A stretch of DNA of 64,000 nt, taken from Chelativorans alearensis (lineage in GTDB: Bacteria; Pseudomonadota; Alphaproteobacteria; Rhizobiales; Rhizobiaceae). This document shows positions 19,566-28,518 of this stretch, piece after piece. The notes beneath the pieces are model-generated. The model saw nothing but the letters and a program-made list of their open reading frames with translations, was not told the origin of the DNA and did not search any database. The stretch is from NCBI RefSeq assembly GCF_010993735.1, contig NZ_WQNI01000020.1, forward strand, positions 1 to 64,000, given 5' to 3'. Within the stretch, counting starts at the first letter, position 1. Each line of letters opens with the position of its first letter. Both the position numbers and the translations under genes were made by a program.

Positions 19566-20927
19566 TCATGCGCCGTAACGCTCCTTCAGCACGCGTTCGA
19601 TGGCGCGAATCCCCTGCGCCTCGCCACCCACCGGGGAGACGGGTTTCTCGTTCGGGTTCCAGCCGTAGATATCGAAATGCGCCCAGGCGGAAGCCTTCTC
19701 GACGAAGCGCTCGAGAAAAAGCGCAGCGGTGATCGAACCGGCAAAGCCGTCGGAGGTGATATTGTTCGTGTCGGCCACCTTGGAGCGCAGCTTGTCCTTG
19801 TAGGGCTGCCACAGCGGCATGCGCCAAAGGGGATCGGCGACCGTTTCGGCTGCCTCGGAAAGCCTGGCCGCCAGCGCTTCGTCATGGGTGTAGAACGGCG
19901 GCAGGTCGGGGCCGAGGGCGACGCGCGCGGCCCCCGTCAGCGTCGCCATGTCGATCATGAGCTCCGGCGCCTCTTCGTCGGCCAAGGCGAGCGCATCGGC
20001 CAGCACCAGCCGGCCCTCGGCGTCGGTATTGCCGACTTCCACCGTCACGCCCTTGCGGCTCGTCAGGATGTCGCCGGGGCGGAAGGCATTGCCGGCAATG
20101 GCGTTCTCCACCGCCGGGATCAGAACGCGCAAACGCACCGGCAGCTTCTCCGCCATGATCATGGAGGCGAGACCCAGCACGTTGGCCGCGCCGCCCATAT
20201 CCTTCTTCATGAGCAGCATGCCGCTGGCCGGCTTGATGTCGAGCCCGCCGGTATCGAAGCACACGCCCTTGCCGACCAGCGTCACCTTTGGCGCCGCCTC
20301 GGCCCCCCAGCCAAGGTCGATGAGGCGCGGGGCTTGCGCGCCGGCGCGACCGACGGCGTGGATCATCGGCAAGCTCTGCGCAAGAAGCGCTTCGCCCGCG
20401 GTTACCCGTATCTCGGCCCCATGCTTTTCCGCCAGTTCGCGCGCGGCCTCTTCCAGCGCTTCCGGCCCCATGTCGTTCGCCGGCGTGTTGATGAGGTCGC
20501 GGGCAAGGAAGGTGCCTTCGGCCTGCCGTTCGACGGCGGCTAGATCGGCCCCCTCCGGCGCGGCGAAACTGATTTCCGGCGTCGGCTTCTTGCCATAGCG
20601 GGTGAAGGCATAGCTGCCGAGCTTGAGCGCGAGGGCTGCCAAATCCGGGTCCTCCGGCGGTACGGCGAAGTGCCAGGTGCCCTGCGGCAGGGCGCGCGCC
20701 AGCTTGCCGAGGCCGAAGGGGGCCTTGCCGACACCGAAGAAGGCGCCGCCAAGCGCTCCATCGTCCCCCGGAATCGTGAGCAGCGCCCCCTCCGCGCCCT
20801 GAAAGCCGTTCGCCCGCGCCCAGGCACAGGCCCTCGCATCGGCCCCCGTCTCCTCCAGCGCATCTCCGGATGCCAGATAGACGGGAAGGGAGGCAGTGTC
20901 CTTGCGAGCGGTCAGAGTGAGCGGCAT
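19566..20927 (-). CDS. Leucyl aminopeptidase family protein (M17)
   Basis: A 453-residue cytosolic metallo-aminopeptidase of family M17. The metal-site motifs are all there: GKGVCFDTGGLDIKP, KKDMGGAANV and the signature NTDAEGRLVLADAL. It releases N-terminal amino acids from peptides using two divalent metals. The ATG at 20927 (MPLTLTARK) was chosen over an upstream in-frame start at 20999 because the earlier residues look non-coding. It leads a minus-strand run with the marR-like and nlpC genes, consistent with peptide turnover, and is divergent from the TPR lipoprotein gene. Confidence 0.94.
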   Translation of the reverse strand: MPLTLTARKDTASLPVYLASGDALEETGADARACAWARANGFQGAEGALLTIPGDDGALGGAFFGVGKAPFGLGKLARALPQGTWHFAVPPEDPDLAALALKLGSYAFTRYGKKPTPEISFAAPEGADLAAVERQAEGTFLARDLINTPANDMGPEALEEAARELAEKHGAEIRVTAGEALLAQSLPMIHAVGRAGAQAPRLIDLGWGAEAAPKVTLVGKGVCFDTGGLDIKPASGMLLMKKDMGGAANVLGLASMIMAEKLPVRLRVLIPAVENAIAGNAFRPGDILTSRKGVTVEVGNTDAEGRLVLADALALADEEAPELMIDMATLTGAARVALGPDLPPFYTHDEALAARLSEAAETVADPLWRMPLWQPYKDKLRSKVADTNNITSDGFAGSITAALFLERFVEKASAWAHFDIYGWNPNEKPVSPVGGEAQGIRAIERVLKERYGA

Positions 20928-21037
20928 GGCGGTTCTTTCCTTAAGGATTAACGCTCCGTTAGGGTTAACAGAATACTTCTCGGCGAGGGAAGCCCGCAAA
21001 GGGCTGTCCGGTAAATTGGCGTAGGGGGCGCGCGCGC

Positions 21038-21874
21038 ATGTTCACCCACAGTTCGGGTCGCGAAAGATCGTGCGGCGGCAGGCTCGCCGTCACTGCGGCG
21101 ATGCTGCTTTTGGCGGCCGCGGTTGCCGGCTGCGCCAGCCAGAACCGCAAGGTCGGCGTCATGACCACCGGCTCCGTCGCCGGCGGCGAACGGTCCGTCG
21201 TGGCCTCGATGTCCGGCCCCGAGCTCGACAACGCCGCCGCCAACCTCGGCAAGGCCTACACCCAGAACCCCAAGGACAAGCCGGTGGCGCTGCGCTACGC
21301 CAGCATCCTGCAGATGAGCGGGCGCACCGATCAGTCGCTCGCCGTCATGCGCAAGCTGGCGATCGACTATCCGAAGGACCGCGAGGTGCTTGCTGCCTAC
21401 GGCAAGGCCCTCGCCGCCGCCGGAGAGCTGGAGCCGGCGCTGGATGCCGTCCGCCGCGCGCAGACGCCGGAATACCCCGATTGGCGCCTGTTGTCGGCCG
21501 AAGGGGCGATCCTCGACCAGCTCGGCGAGCCCGACCAGGCCCGCGCGCTCTATCGCCGCGCCCTGGATATCGAGCCCGGCGAGCCCTCCGTTCTTTCCAA
21601 TCTCGGTATGTCCTACCTGCTCGCAGGCGACCTGAAGACAGCCGAGGCGCACATGCGCCAAGCTGCCGCCGCGCCCGGCGCCGACAGTCGCGTGCGCCAG
21701 AACCTCGCCCTCGTCATCGGCCTGCAGGGCCGCTTTACTGAGGCCGAAAAGATCGCCCGCCAGGAGCTTTTGCCTCAGCAGGCGGAAGCCAACGTAGGCT
21801 ATCTGCGCGCAATGCTCGCCCAGAGTGACAGCTGGACGCAGATTGCCAGGGAGGACGGCGCGCGCGGCAACTGA
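21038..21874 (+). CDS. TPR lipoprotein, TadD-like
   Basis: A 278-residue protein with an N-terminal lipoprotein signal (VTAAMLLLAAAVAGC, Cys about residue 32) followed by several tetratricopeptide repeats, for example LGEPDQARALYRRALDIEPG and PSVLSNLGMSYLLAGDL. TPR arrays bind partner proteins. It resembles TadD, the outer-membrane lipoprotein of Flp pilus systems, but no other tad gene is in the window, so the pilus role is only a guess. GGGGG lies upstream of the ATG. Confidence 0.82.
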   Translation: MFTHSSGRERSCGGRLAVTAAMLLLAAAVAGCASQNRKVGVMTTGSVAGGERSVVASMSGPELDNAAANLGKAYTQNPKDKPVALRYASILQMSGRTDQSLAVMRKLAIDYPKDREVLAAYGKALAAAGELEPALDAVRRAQTPEYPDWRLLSAEGAILDQLGEPDQARALYRRALDIEPGEPSVLSNLGMSYLLAGDLKTAEAHMRQAAAAPGADSRVRQNLALVIGLQGRFTEAEKIARQELLPQQAEANVGYLRAMLAQSDSWTQIAREDGARGN

Positions 21875-21976
21875 GAGGATGATCCTCCAAATCAATTGCC
21901 AGCGGCTGTGGAAAGACCGTCGCGGCACACCCTAGCCTTTGAACCGCCCTGTGGCGGCTGCTATTTCTTAGGCTCC

Positions 21977-22342
21977 GTGACCTTCAATGCTGACCTGCAC
22001 GTCCATTTGAAATATTCCCGCGCCACCAGCCGGGACCTCGATATCGAGCATCTTGCCTGGTGGGCGGCGCGCAAGGGGATTGGTGTGGTCGGCACCGGGG
22101 ATTGCGTGCATCCGGCCTGAACAGGATGAGAAGGCGCGGGCCGAGGAGCGGCGCCTGTTCTACGTCGCCATGACGCGGGCCATGGACAGGCTGTTCCTCA
22201 CCCGCTCGGCCGAGCGGTTCTTGCGCGGCGCGATGCACGCGCTGCCGCCTTCGCCCTTCTGGGTTATATCGCCGACAATCTGACGGCAAGCCATGCGACC
22301 GCAAAGCGGAAGCCGCGGGCGCGGCAGCTCAACCTGTTCTGA
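21977..22342 (+). pseudogene. Remnant of a PHP-domain (EndoQ-like) UvrD helicase
   Basis: The first 46 codons from a GTG read VTFNADLHVHLKYSRATSRD and IEHLAWWAARKGIGVVGTGD, the start of a PHP/EndoQ-like (TIGR00375) domain. The frame stops at 22120. In the next frame the sequence continues with EERRLFYVAMTRAMDRLFLT, the last helicase motif of UvrD proteins. A further 1-base shift near 22255 restores LGYIADNL and a terminal RARQLNLF, a typical UvrD end. Fused PHP-UvrD proteins are roughly a thousand residues, so nearly all of the middle is deleted. Two lesions make it non-functional. Confidence 0.85.
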
Positions 22343-22395
22343 AGCTCGGCTGCTCTACTGCATGCCGGGGTTTCTCGGCTTGGGTAGCGCTGTAC

Positions 22396-22515
22396 CCCAC
22401 CCTCAATCCCTCCCCACAAGGGGAGGGAAGCTTCTTTCGTGCCCGGCGCCAACGTTGAAGCCAGTCGCACGACGCTGACGTCCCCCTCCCCCTGTGGAGA
22501 GGGATTGAGGGTGGG
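22396..22515. repeat. GC-rich palindromic intergenic repeat (copy 1)
   Basis: Outer arms 22396-22412 and 22499-22515 are a perfect 17-bp inverted repeat (CCCACCCTCAATCCCTC). Each end also has a small internal hairpin such as CTCCCC-ACAA-GGGGAG. The first 20 bases, CCCACCCTCAATCCCTCCCC, recur identically at 55171-55190. The element lies between the helicase relic and ubiB, with no coding potential. Confidence 0.85.
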
Positions 22516-22553
22516 AGGCGCTTATATCAAGGCTGACAAATGCAACTGTAGAG

Positions 22554-24128
22554 CTAGAAAAACCGCCAGGCGATGGCGAGCAGCGTCAGGGCGATGACCC
22601 ACAGCGCAAGGCGGCCAGAGCGCGTGTGGCGGGCTTCGGCGCGGCCGATGGCCTCCGAGGTTTCCGCGTCGAAGCGCAGGCCGTGCTCGGCCATGGCTTC
22701 GATCTCGCGCGACAGGCGCTCGGTGCGAGCGGCCAGTTCCGGCGCCTGGCGGGCAAGTGCCGTAAGCGCGGTGAGGCCGTCGCGGGCGTCGGTGATGAGG
22801 CCGCGCGGCCCCAGATTGGCGGCGATCCAGCTCGATACCACGGGCTCCGAGGCCTTCCACATGTTGAAATGCGGGTCGAGCGTGCGCGCCACGCCCTCGA
22901 CCACCACCATCGTCTTCTGCAAAAGCAGGAGTTCCGGCCTGGTCTGCATGTCGAAGAGCTCGGTCACTTCGAACAAGAGGGTGAGCAGACGGGCCATGGA
23001 GATGGTCTCGGCCGGCTGCCCATGGATCGGCTCGCCGATGGCGCGCAGCGCCTGGGCGAAGGCGGAGATGTTGTGGTGGGAGGGCACATAGCCAGCTTCG
23101 AAATGCACCTCCGCCACGCGGCGGAAGTCGCGCGTGATGAAGCCATAGAGGATCTCGGCCAGGAAGCGGCGCTCCTTGCGGCGGATGCGCCCCATGATGC
23201 CGAAATCGACGGCGACGATGGTGCCGTCCGCCTCCACGAACAGGTTTCCGGGGTGCATGTCGGCATGGAAGAAACCGTCGCGCAGGGTGTGCCGCAGGAA
23301 GGACTGGATGAGGGTGACGGCGATCCCCTCGAGGTCGTGCCCGGCGGCGCGCAGCGCCTCGATGTTGGACATCTTGATGCCGTCGATCCATTCCAGCGTC
23401 AGCACGTCACGGCCCGTGCGCCGCCAGTCGACCCAAGGCACCCGGAAGCCCGGATCGTCCTTGGAATATTCGTGCATCTCGGAGATGGCGGCGGCTTCCA
23501 GCCTTAAGTCCATCTCGATCTTTGTGGTCTGGGCGAGCGTCTCCGTCACCTCCACCGGGCGCAGGCGGCGGGCGGCGGCGATATAGCGCTCCTGCAGGCG
23601 GGCGGCCAGGAAATAGCTTTCCAGGTCGTTGAAGAAACGGCGGCGCACGCCGGGCCGGATGATCTTGACGGCGACCGGCTGCATCTCGCCTTCGTGCATG
23701 ATCTTTGCCCGATGCACCTGGGCGATTGAGGCGGCCGCCACCGGAATGCCAAAGTCCGTGTAGAGCGCCTCCACGGAGACGCCGAGCGAGGCCTCGACGG
23801 CGGCGCGCGCCTGGGCTTCGGGAAAGGTCTCCATACGGTCCTGGAGGCTTGCCAGGTCGAAGGCCATGTCGTGACCGACCACGTCGGGCCTGGTGGCGAG
23901 GAACTGCCCAAGCTTCACATAGGAGGGGCCGAGGCGGTCGACGGCGATTGCCAGGCGCTCGGGTCGGTCGCGCGTGCCCGCGCGGCGCCGCGAGATGAGC
24001 TTCGCCACGCGCCAGCCGAAGCGTGGCATGCCCTCGAGCTGGTCTCCGGGAAGGGCGGCCACCACGCCCTCGCGCAAGAGAATCCAGCCCGCGCGGACGA
24101 GGCGGAGGTATGCACCAAGCGTGCTCAT
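22554..24128 (-). CDS. ubiB: Ubiquinone biosynthesis regulatory kinase UbiB
   Basis: A 524-residue UbiB/ADCK-type atypical kinase needed for ubiquinone synthesis. Characteristic features are the KxGQ motif (KLGQFLATRPDV), the alanine-rich loop AAASIAQVHRAKI, VAVKIIRPGVRR, the catalytic-loop region DGFFHADMHPGNLFVE and VAVDFGIMGR. The C-terminal 20 residues are a membrane anchor (LALWVIALTLLAIAWRFF). It starts 7 bases after ubiE on the same strand, the standard ubiE-ubiB order. In many rhizobia coaBC and dut follow; here a relic and repeats follow instead. Confidence 0.95.
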   Translation of the reverse strand: MSTLGAYLRLVRAGWILLREGVVAALPGDQLEGMPRFGWRVAKLISRRRAGTRDRPERLAIAVDRLGPSYVKLGQFLATRPDVVGHDMAFDLASLQDRMETFPEAQARAAVEASLGVSVEALYTDFGIPVAAASIAQVHRAKIMHEGEMQPVAVKIIRPGVRRRFFNDLESYFLAARLQERYIAAARRLRPVEVTETLAQTTKIEMDLRLEAAAISEMHEYSKDDPGFRVPWVDWRRTGRDVLTLEWIDGIKMSNIEALRAAGHDLEGIAVTLIQSFLRHTLRDGFFHADMHPGNLFVEADGTIVAVDFGIMGRIRRKERRFLAEILYGFITRDFRRVAEVHFEAGYVPSHHNISAFAQALRAIGEPIHGQPAETISMARLLTLLFEVTELFDMQTRPELLLLQKTMVVVEGVARTLDPHFNMWKASEPVVSSWIAANLGPRGLITDARDGLTALTALARQAPELAARTERLSREIEAMAEHGLRFDAETSEAIGRAEARHTRSGRLALWVIALTLLAIAWRFF

Positions 24129-24135
24129 GGGCGCT

Positions 24136-24912
24136 TCAGATCTTCCAGCCGGAGTGCAGCGCGGCGATACCGCCGGAATAATCGCGCCAGGCGACGCGAG
24201 AGAAACCGGCCTCGCGCATCATCGCTGCGAAATTCTCCTGATTGGGGAATTTGCGGATCGATTCGACGAGATAGCGGTAGGGCTCGCCGTCGCCGGTGAC
24301 CACCTGGCCGATGCGCGGAATGGCATGGAAAGACCAGGCGTCGTAGACCTTGTCGAGCAATGGCATGCCGACATCGGAGAACTCCAGGCACAGAAAACGG
24401 CCACCCGGCTTGAGCACGCGGAATGCCTCTGACAGCGCCTTGCCGATCTGCGGCACGTTGCGGATACCGAAGGCGATCGTATAGGCGTCGAAGGAGGAGG
24501 CGGGGAAAGGTAGCTCCTCGGCATTGGCCTCGACGAAGGTAAGATTGGCGCCGATGCCGCGCTTCTCCGCCCGCTCGCGGCCGACCGCCAACATGGAGCC
24601 GTTGATGTCGAGCACCGTCACGTCCGCCTGGCCGCCGGAGGCTTCGACGATGCGGAAAGCGATGTCGCCCGTGCCGCCGGCCACGTCCAGTGCCTTGAAG
24701 GCCCGCCGCTTCGGCGGGGACAGCCAAGCCACCATCGCGTCCTTCCACACGCGGTGCAGGCCGGCCGACATGACGTCGTTCATCAGGTCGTAGCGGTTGG
24801 CGACGCGGTGAAACACCGCATCGACGAGGCCCTGTTTCTCCCCCTCGCCGACCTGCCGGAAACCGAAAGCGGTCTCCATCCCGCCCGAGGCCGTGGTACG
24901 CTCCTGCGACAT
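24136..24912 (-). CDS. ubiE: Demethylmenaquinone/2-polyprenyl-methoxybenzoquinol methyltransferase UbiE
   Basis: A 258-residue class I SAM-dependent C-methyltransferase of ubiquinone synthesis. Motif [15 protein letters not shown], post-[12 protein letters not shown], and the family segments AFGIRNV and [12 protein letters not shown] are present, and the C-terminus [12 protein letters not shown] is typical of UbiE. The start is the ATG at 24912. It is the first gene of the ubiE-ubiB pair. Confidence 0.96.
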   Translation of the reverse strand: MSQERTTASGGMETAFGFRQVGEGEKQGLVDAVFHRVANRYDLMNDVMSAGLHRVWKDAMVAWLSPPKRRAFKALDVAGGTGDIAFRIVEASGGQADVTVLDINGSMLAVGRERAEKRGIGANLTFVEANAEELPFPASSFDAYTIAFGIRNVPQIGKALSEAFRVLKPGGRFLCLEFSDVGMPLLDKVYDAWSFHAIPRIGQVVTGDGEPYRYLVESIRKFPNQENFAAMMREAGFSRVAWRDYSGGIAALHSGWKI

Positions 24913-25010
24913 CGCTCTCTCTTAAAAAAACGGCGCGACCATAGCCGATCGCTCGGGCCGACGCCATTCATGAATAGAGCGAAGTAGAGACGCGCTGCTG
25001 CAAAGGCAAG

Positions 25011-25031
25011 AGCGGGGCTTGAAGCCCCGCT
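25011..25031 (-). terminator. Rho-independent terminator after the peroxiredoxin gene
   Basis: A perfect 10+1+10 inverted repeat with arms AGCGGGGCTT and AAGCCCCGCT, 16 bases beyond the peroxiredoxin stop. On the minus strand it is followed by TCTTGCCTTTG, a moderate U-rich tract. Confidence 0.7.
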
Positions 25032-25047
25032 CCTAGCGTGCGGAAAA

Positions 25048-25707
25048 TCAGGCGCTCGGCTGCTTCGTTTTCCTGAGGTAGGGCAGGATGGTCTCGAAGG
25101 CGCCAAAGCGCTTGATGGCGTCCTCGTTGGAAACGGCGGCGGTGATGATCACGTCCTCGCCGAGCTTCCAGTTGGCGGGCGTGGCCACCTGGTGCTTGGC
25201 CGTGAGCTGGATCGAATCGATAGCGCGCAGGATCTCGTCGAAATTGCGCCCCGTCGTCATCGGGTAGGTCAACACCAGCTTGATCTGCTTGTCCGGACCG
25301 ATCACGTAGACCGAGCGCACGGTGGCGTTGTCGGCCGGCGTGCGGCCCTGCGACGAATCGCCGGCGTCCGCCGGCAGCATGTCGTAGAGCTTGGCCACCT
25401 TGAGGTCCTTGTCGCCGATCAGCGGATAGTCGACGTTAAAGCCGGTGGCCTTCTGGATGTCCGCCTTCCAGCGGTCGTGATCCTCCACCGGATCGACAGA
25501 GATGCCGATGATCTTGGCGTTGCGCTTCTTGAACTCGCCTTCCAGACCCGCCATCGTGCCGAGTTCCGTGGTGCAGACGGGCGTGAAGTTCTTCGGATGG
25601 CTGAAGAGCACGGCCCAGCCGTCGCCGATCCACTCGTGGAAGTTGATCGTGCCGTGGGTGGTTTCCGCCGTGAAGTCAGGTGCGGTGTCGTTGATGCGAA
25701 GGCCCAT
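25048..25707 (-). CDS. 1-Cys peroxiredoxin (Prx6 type)
   Basis: A 219-residue peroxiredoxin reducing hydrogen and alkyl peroxides. The peroxidatic cysteine is Cys45 in NFTPVCTTELG, and no other cysteine exists in the protein, so it must work by the 1-Cys mechanism with an external reductant such as glutathione or ascorbate. The long C-terminal part (ATPANWKLGEDVII) is typical of Prx6. An in-frame start lies further upstream at 25773, but the ATG at 25707 (MGLRINDTAPDF) fits the family and has GGAGAGA before it. Confidence 0.95.
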   Translation of the reverse strand: MGLRINDTAPDFTAETTHGTINFHEWIGDGWAVLFSHPKNFTPVCTTELGTMAGLEGEFKKRNAKIIGISVDPVEDHDRWKADIQKATGFNVDYPLIGDKDLKVAKLYDMLPADAGDSSQGRTPADNATVRSVYVIGPDKQIKLVLTYPMTTGRNFDEILRAIDSIQLTAKHQVATPANWKLGEDVIITAAVSNEDAIKRFGAFETILPYLRKTKQPSA

Positions 25708-26136
25708 GAGTGTCTCTCCCTGCTTGAAAGCTGTTCTTACAAGATACGCGCCGTCCATTGCGGTATTGAGCATCAGAATGGGCGAGAAACGGCAGCGTCG
25801 GGAAAATTATACCACAAGGCCGGCAAAACGAGGGATGCGCTTTCACAAAGGGAGATTATGCCCCGGCCCCACGGCGCGTGCTGAAGGGGGGCCGTATGGC
25901 GGTGCAGACGGGGATGACGGCGAAGAGTGCCGGCCATGGGGCGCGCGATGCAACTTATTTTTGTAGACGGCGGAATTATGCTGCGAAGCGCGCGCCCGCA
26001 TGGCTAACCTGAGATGCTACTCGTGTACGCACGACACAGGCACTGAACGATGCAATTTACGGCAATTTTCCGGGAGCACAGCCAGGCACCGGAGATTTTC
26101 AACAACTTTTGCGTGCATTCCGTCAGAGGCTTCCCC
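25708..26136. other. Intergenic region between peroxiredoxin and prfC
   Basis: About 430 bases with no supported gene. It must contain the peroxiredoxin promoter. Short open frames here are the antisense of flanking genes or lack ribosome binding sites. No repeat, tRNA or terminator with a convincing stem was found. Confidence 0.6.
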
Positions 26137-27735
26137 TCACGCCGCCTTCGCCTTGCCGCCCACCTGGTAATCCTTCACCGCCTTGAACGTGATCGCCTTC
26201 CAGCGCTCGGCCTCGTAGTTGAGGCCGAACTCGTGCGGGGCGAGGAAGACCGGGTCTTCGTCGAGGTCGCGGGCGATGTCGCCGCGGTGGGCGGTGATGA
26301 AGCGCTCGAGCTCGGCGCGGTCGCCGGCGGATATCCAGCGGCAAACGGAAAAGCGCGCCGTCTCGAAATCGACCGGCAGGGCGTATTCGTTGTTCAGCCG
26401 CTCCTTGAGCACGTCGAGCTGCAAGGCGCCGACAACGCCGACGATGGCCGGCGAGCCATCTTCCGGCGTGAAGAGCTGCACCACGCCCTCCTCGGCCATC
26501 TGCCGCAGGGCTTCCTTCAGCTTCTTTGCCTTCATGGCGTCGGAGAGCCGCACGCGGCGCAGGATCTCCGGTGCGAAATTCGGCACGCCGCGGAAGACGA
26601 GTTCCTCGCCCTCGGTCAGCGTATCGCCGATCCTGAGCGTACCGTGGTTGGGGATGCCGACCACGTCGCCGGCGAACGCCTCGTCGGCCGTGATGCGGTT
26701 CTTGGCGAAGAAGAACTGCGGCGCCGACAGGCTGATCGGCTTTCCGGTGCGTATCAGCTTCGCCTTCATGCCGCGCTCCAGCCGGCCCGAGCACACGCGC
26801 ACGAAGGCGATGCGGTCGCGGTGGTTGGGGTCCATGTTGGCCTGGATTTTGAAGACGAACGAGGTCATCTTCTCCTCCGTCGCCTCGACCTTGCGCGAAG
26901 CCGCCGCCTGGGCGCGCGGCTGCGGGCCGATGGCGCCCAGCGCCTCGATCAGGTCGCGCACGCCGTTGTTCCTGAGCGCAGAGCCAAAATAGACCGGCGT
27001 CAGGTGCCCCTCGCGGAACGCCTGGAGATCGAAGGGCCGGCAGGCCTCCCTGGCCAGCAGCATCTCCTCGACGAAGGCCTCGCGCTCATGCTCTGGCAGG
27101 AGGCCGGACACGGCCTCGGCCTCAGGCCCGTTGACGGCAACCGGCGTCGCATCCTCGTCGGAATGGCGGATGGTGTTGTCCGCCAGGTGATAGGTGCCGG
27201 AAAAGCTCCTGCCTCGGCCGATGGGCCAGGTGACGGGGGCGGTGTCGAGCGCCAGCTTTTCCTCGATCTCGTCGAGGATCTCGAAGGGGTCGCGGCTTTC
27301 CCGGTCGAGCTTGTTGACGAAGGTGACGATGGGGATGTCGCGCAGGCGGCAGACCTCGAAAAGCTTCAGCGTGCGCGGCTCGATGCCCTTGGCCGCGTCG
27401 ATCACCATGACGGCCGAATCGACCGCCGTCAGCGTGCGGTAGGTATCGTCGGCGAAGTCCTCGTGTCCCGGCGTGTCGAGCAGGTTGAAGACGTGGTCGC
27501 CATATTCGAAGGTCATCACCGAGGTGACGACGGAGATGCCACGCTCGCGCTCGATCTTCATCCAGTCCGAGCGCGTCTGCACGCGGTTCTTCTTCGCCTT
27601 CACCTCACCGGCAAGCTGAATGGCGCCGCCGAACAGAAGCAGCTTCTCGGTAAGCGTGGTCTTGCCCGCGTCCGGGTGGGAGATGATCGCAAATGTGCGG
27701 CGGCGCGCCACCGCGTCGGCTAAACGTGCTGACAT
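26137..27735 (-). CDS. prfC: Peptide chain release factor 3
   Basis: A 532-residue translational GTPase that removes RF1/RF2 from the ribosome after termination. The G-domain motifs are G1 SHPDAGKTTL (residues about 19-28), G2 region ERERGISV, G3 DTPGHEDF and G4 NKLDRE. The length and the RF3-specific C-terminal domain (EDGSPAIVGVVGALQLDVL) separate it from EF-G and LepA. Single gene on the minus strand, divergent from dut. Confidence 0.96.
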   Translation of the reverse strand: MSARLADAVARRRTFAIISHPDAGKTTLTEKLLLFGGAIQLAGEVKAKKNRVQTRSDWMKIERERGISVVTSVMTFEYGDHVFNLLDTPGHEDFADDTYRTLTAVDSAVMVIDAAKGIEPRTLKLFEVCRLRDIPIVTFVNKLDRESRDPFEILDEIEEKLALDTAPVTWPIGRGRSFSGTYHLADNTIRHSDEDATPVAVNGPEAEAVSGLLPEHEREAFVEEMLLAREACRPFDLQAFREGHLTPVYFGSALRNNGVRDLIEALGAIGPQPRAQAAASRKVEATEEKMTSFVFKIQANMDPNHRDRIAFVRVCSGRLERGMKAKLIRTGKPISLSAPQFFFAKNRITADEAFAGDVVGIPNHGTLRIGDTLTEGEELVFRGVPNFAPEILRRVRLSDAMKAKKLKEALRQMAEEGVVQLFTPEDGSPAIVGVVGALQLDVLKERLNNEYALPVDFETARFSVCRWISAGDRAELERFITAHRGDIARDLDEDPVFLAPHEFGLNYEAERWKAITFKAVKDYQVGGKAKAA

Positions 27736-27936
27736 ATTCCGGAAGTCCTTTTGATGCGCGGGCTCTTACAGCATTTCACCGACGAGCGAAAGCTTCGATA
27801 CCGACGAGGGCCGGGCGGCCTCCTTGCCGGCCATGCCGCTGTCGCCGGCCAGGCCGCTGCCCGAAAGGCGTTGGAAAACCCGCTTCGCCGGCGAGCGGCG
27901 AATTGACGCTTGCCGGTTGCGGCGGCAGATAGAGAC

Positions 27937-28422
27937 ATGGCCAACGCACCCTCTTCCATGCCGGTCATCGGCCCTATCCTCGGCGTCGTACGCCTGCCGC
28001 ATGCCGAAGGCCTGCCGCCGCCGGCTTACGAATCCGCCGGCGCAGCGGGCATGGACCTGCGTGCCGCTGTGCCCGAGGACCGGCAGATCATCCTACTGCC
28101 GGGCAAGCGCGCACTGGTTCCGACGGGCTTCATCCTCGAGATTCCCGAAGGCTTCGAGGGGCAGGTGCGGCCGCGCTCGGGGCTGGCGTTGCGTCACGGC
28201 ATCACGTGCCTCAATACGCCGGGCACCATCGATTCGGACTATCGCGGCGAGCTTCAAATCCTGCTCGTCAATCTGGGCGATGAGGATTTCGCCGTCACGC
28301 GCGGCATGCGCATCGCCCAGCTCATCATCGCGCCGGTCACCCGCGCGGCGGTCGAGGAGCGTGGCAGCGCCGGCGAGACGGCGCGCGGGGCGGGCGGTTT
28401 CGGCTCCACCGGCACGGCCTGA
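27937..28422 (+). CDS. dut: Deoxyuridine 5'-triphosphate nucleotidohydrolase
   Basis: A 161-residue trimeric dUTPase that hydrolyses dUTP to dUMP and pyrophosphate, keeping uracil out of DNA and feeding dTMP synthesis. All five motifs are seen: [39 protein letters not shown] and the C-terminal [10 protein letters not shown]. Of several in-frame starts (TTG 27910, ATG 27937, ATG 27958), the ATG at 27937 was chosen for length. Rhizobial dut usually follows coaBC; coaBC is not here. Confidence 0.95.
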   Translation: MANAPSSMPVIGPILGVVRLPHAEGLPPPAYESAGAAGMDLRAAVPEDRQIILLPGKRALVPTGFILEIPEGFEGQVRPRSGLALRHGITCLNTPGTIDSDYRGELQILLVNLGDEDFAVTRGMRIAQLIIAPVTRAAVEERGSAGETARGAGGFGSTGTA

Positions 28423-28518
28423 GAGGCTTTGTCAGCAGCGCGCCATCTGGCCCTTGACATCGGCGCGGCCAGCAGCACCTCTTCGCCGAAACGAATGTCA
28501 TCGGGAGAGGCAAGAACC

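Noticed and set aside
22053-22283. Separate small gene ending ALPPSPFWVISPTI
   Set aside because: Its last residues are the product of a frameshift; in the neighbouring frame the sequence continues to a normal UvrD C-terminus, so it is part of the pseudogene.
26050-27723. Long plus-strand open frame (557 codons) opposite prfC
   Set aside because: prfC on the other strand has complete GTPase motifs; this frame is its antisense shadow.
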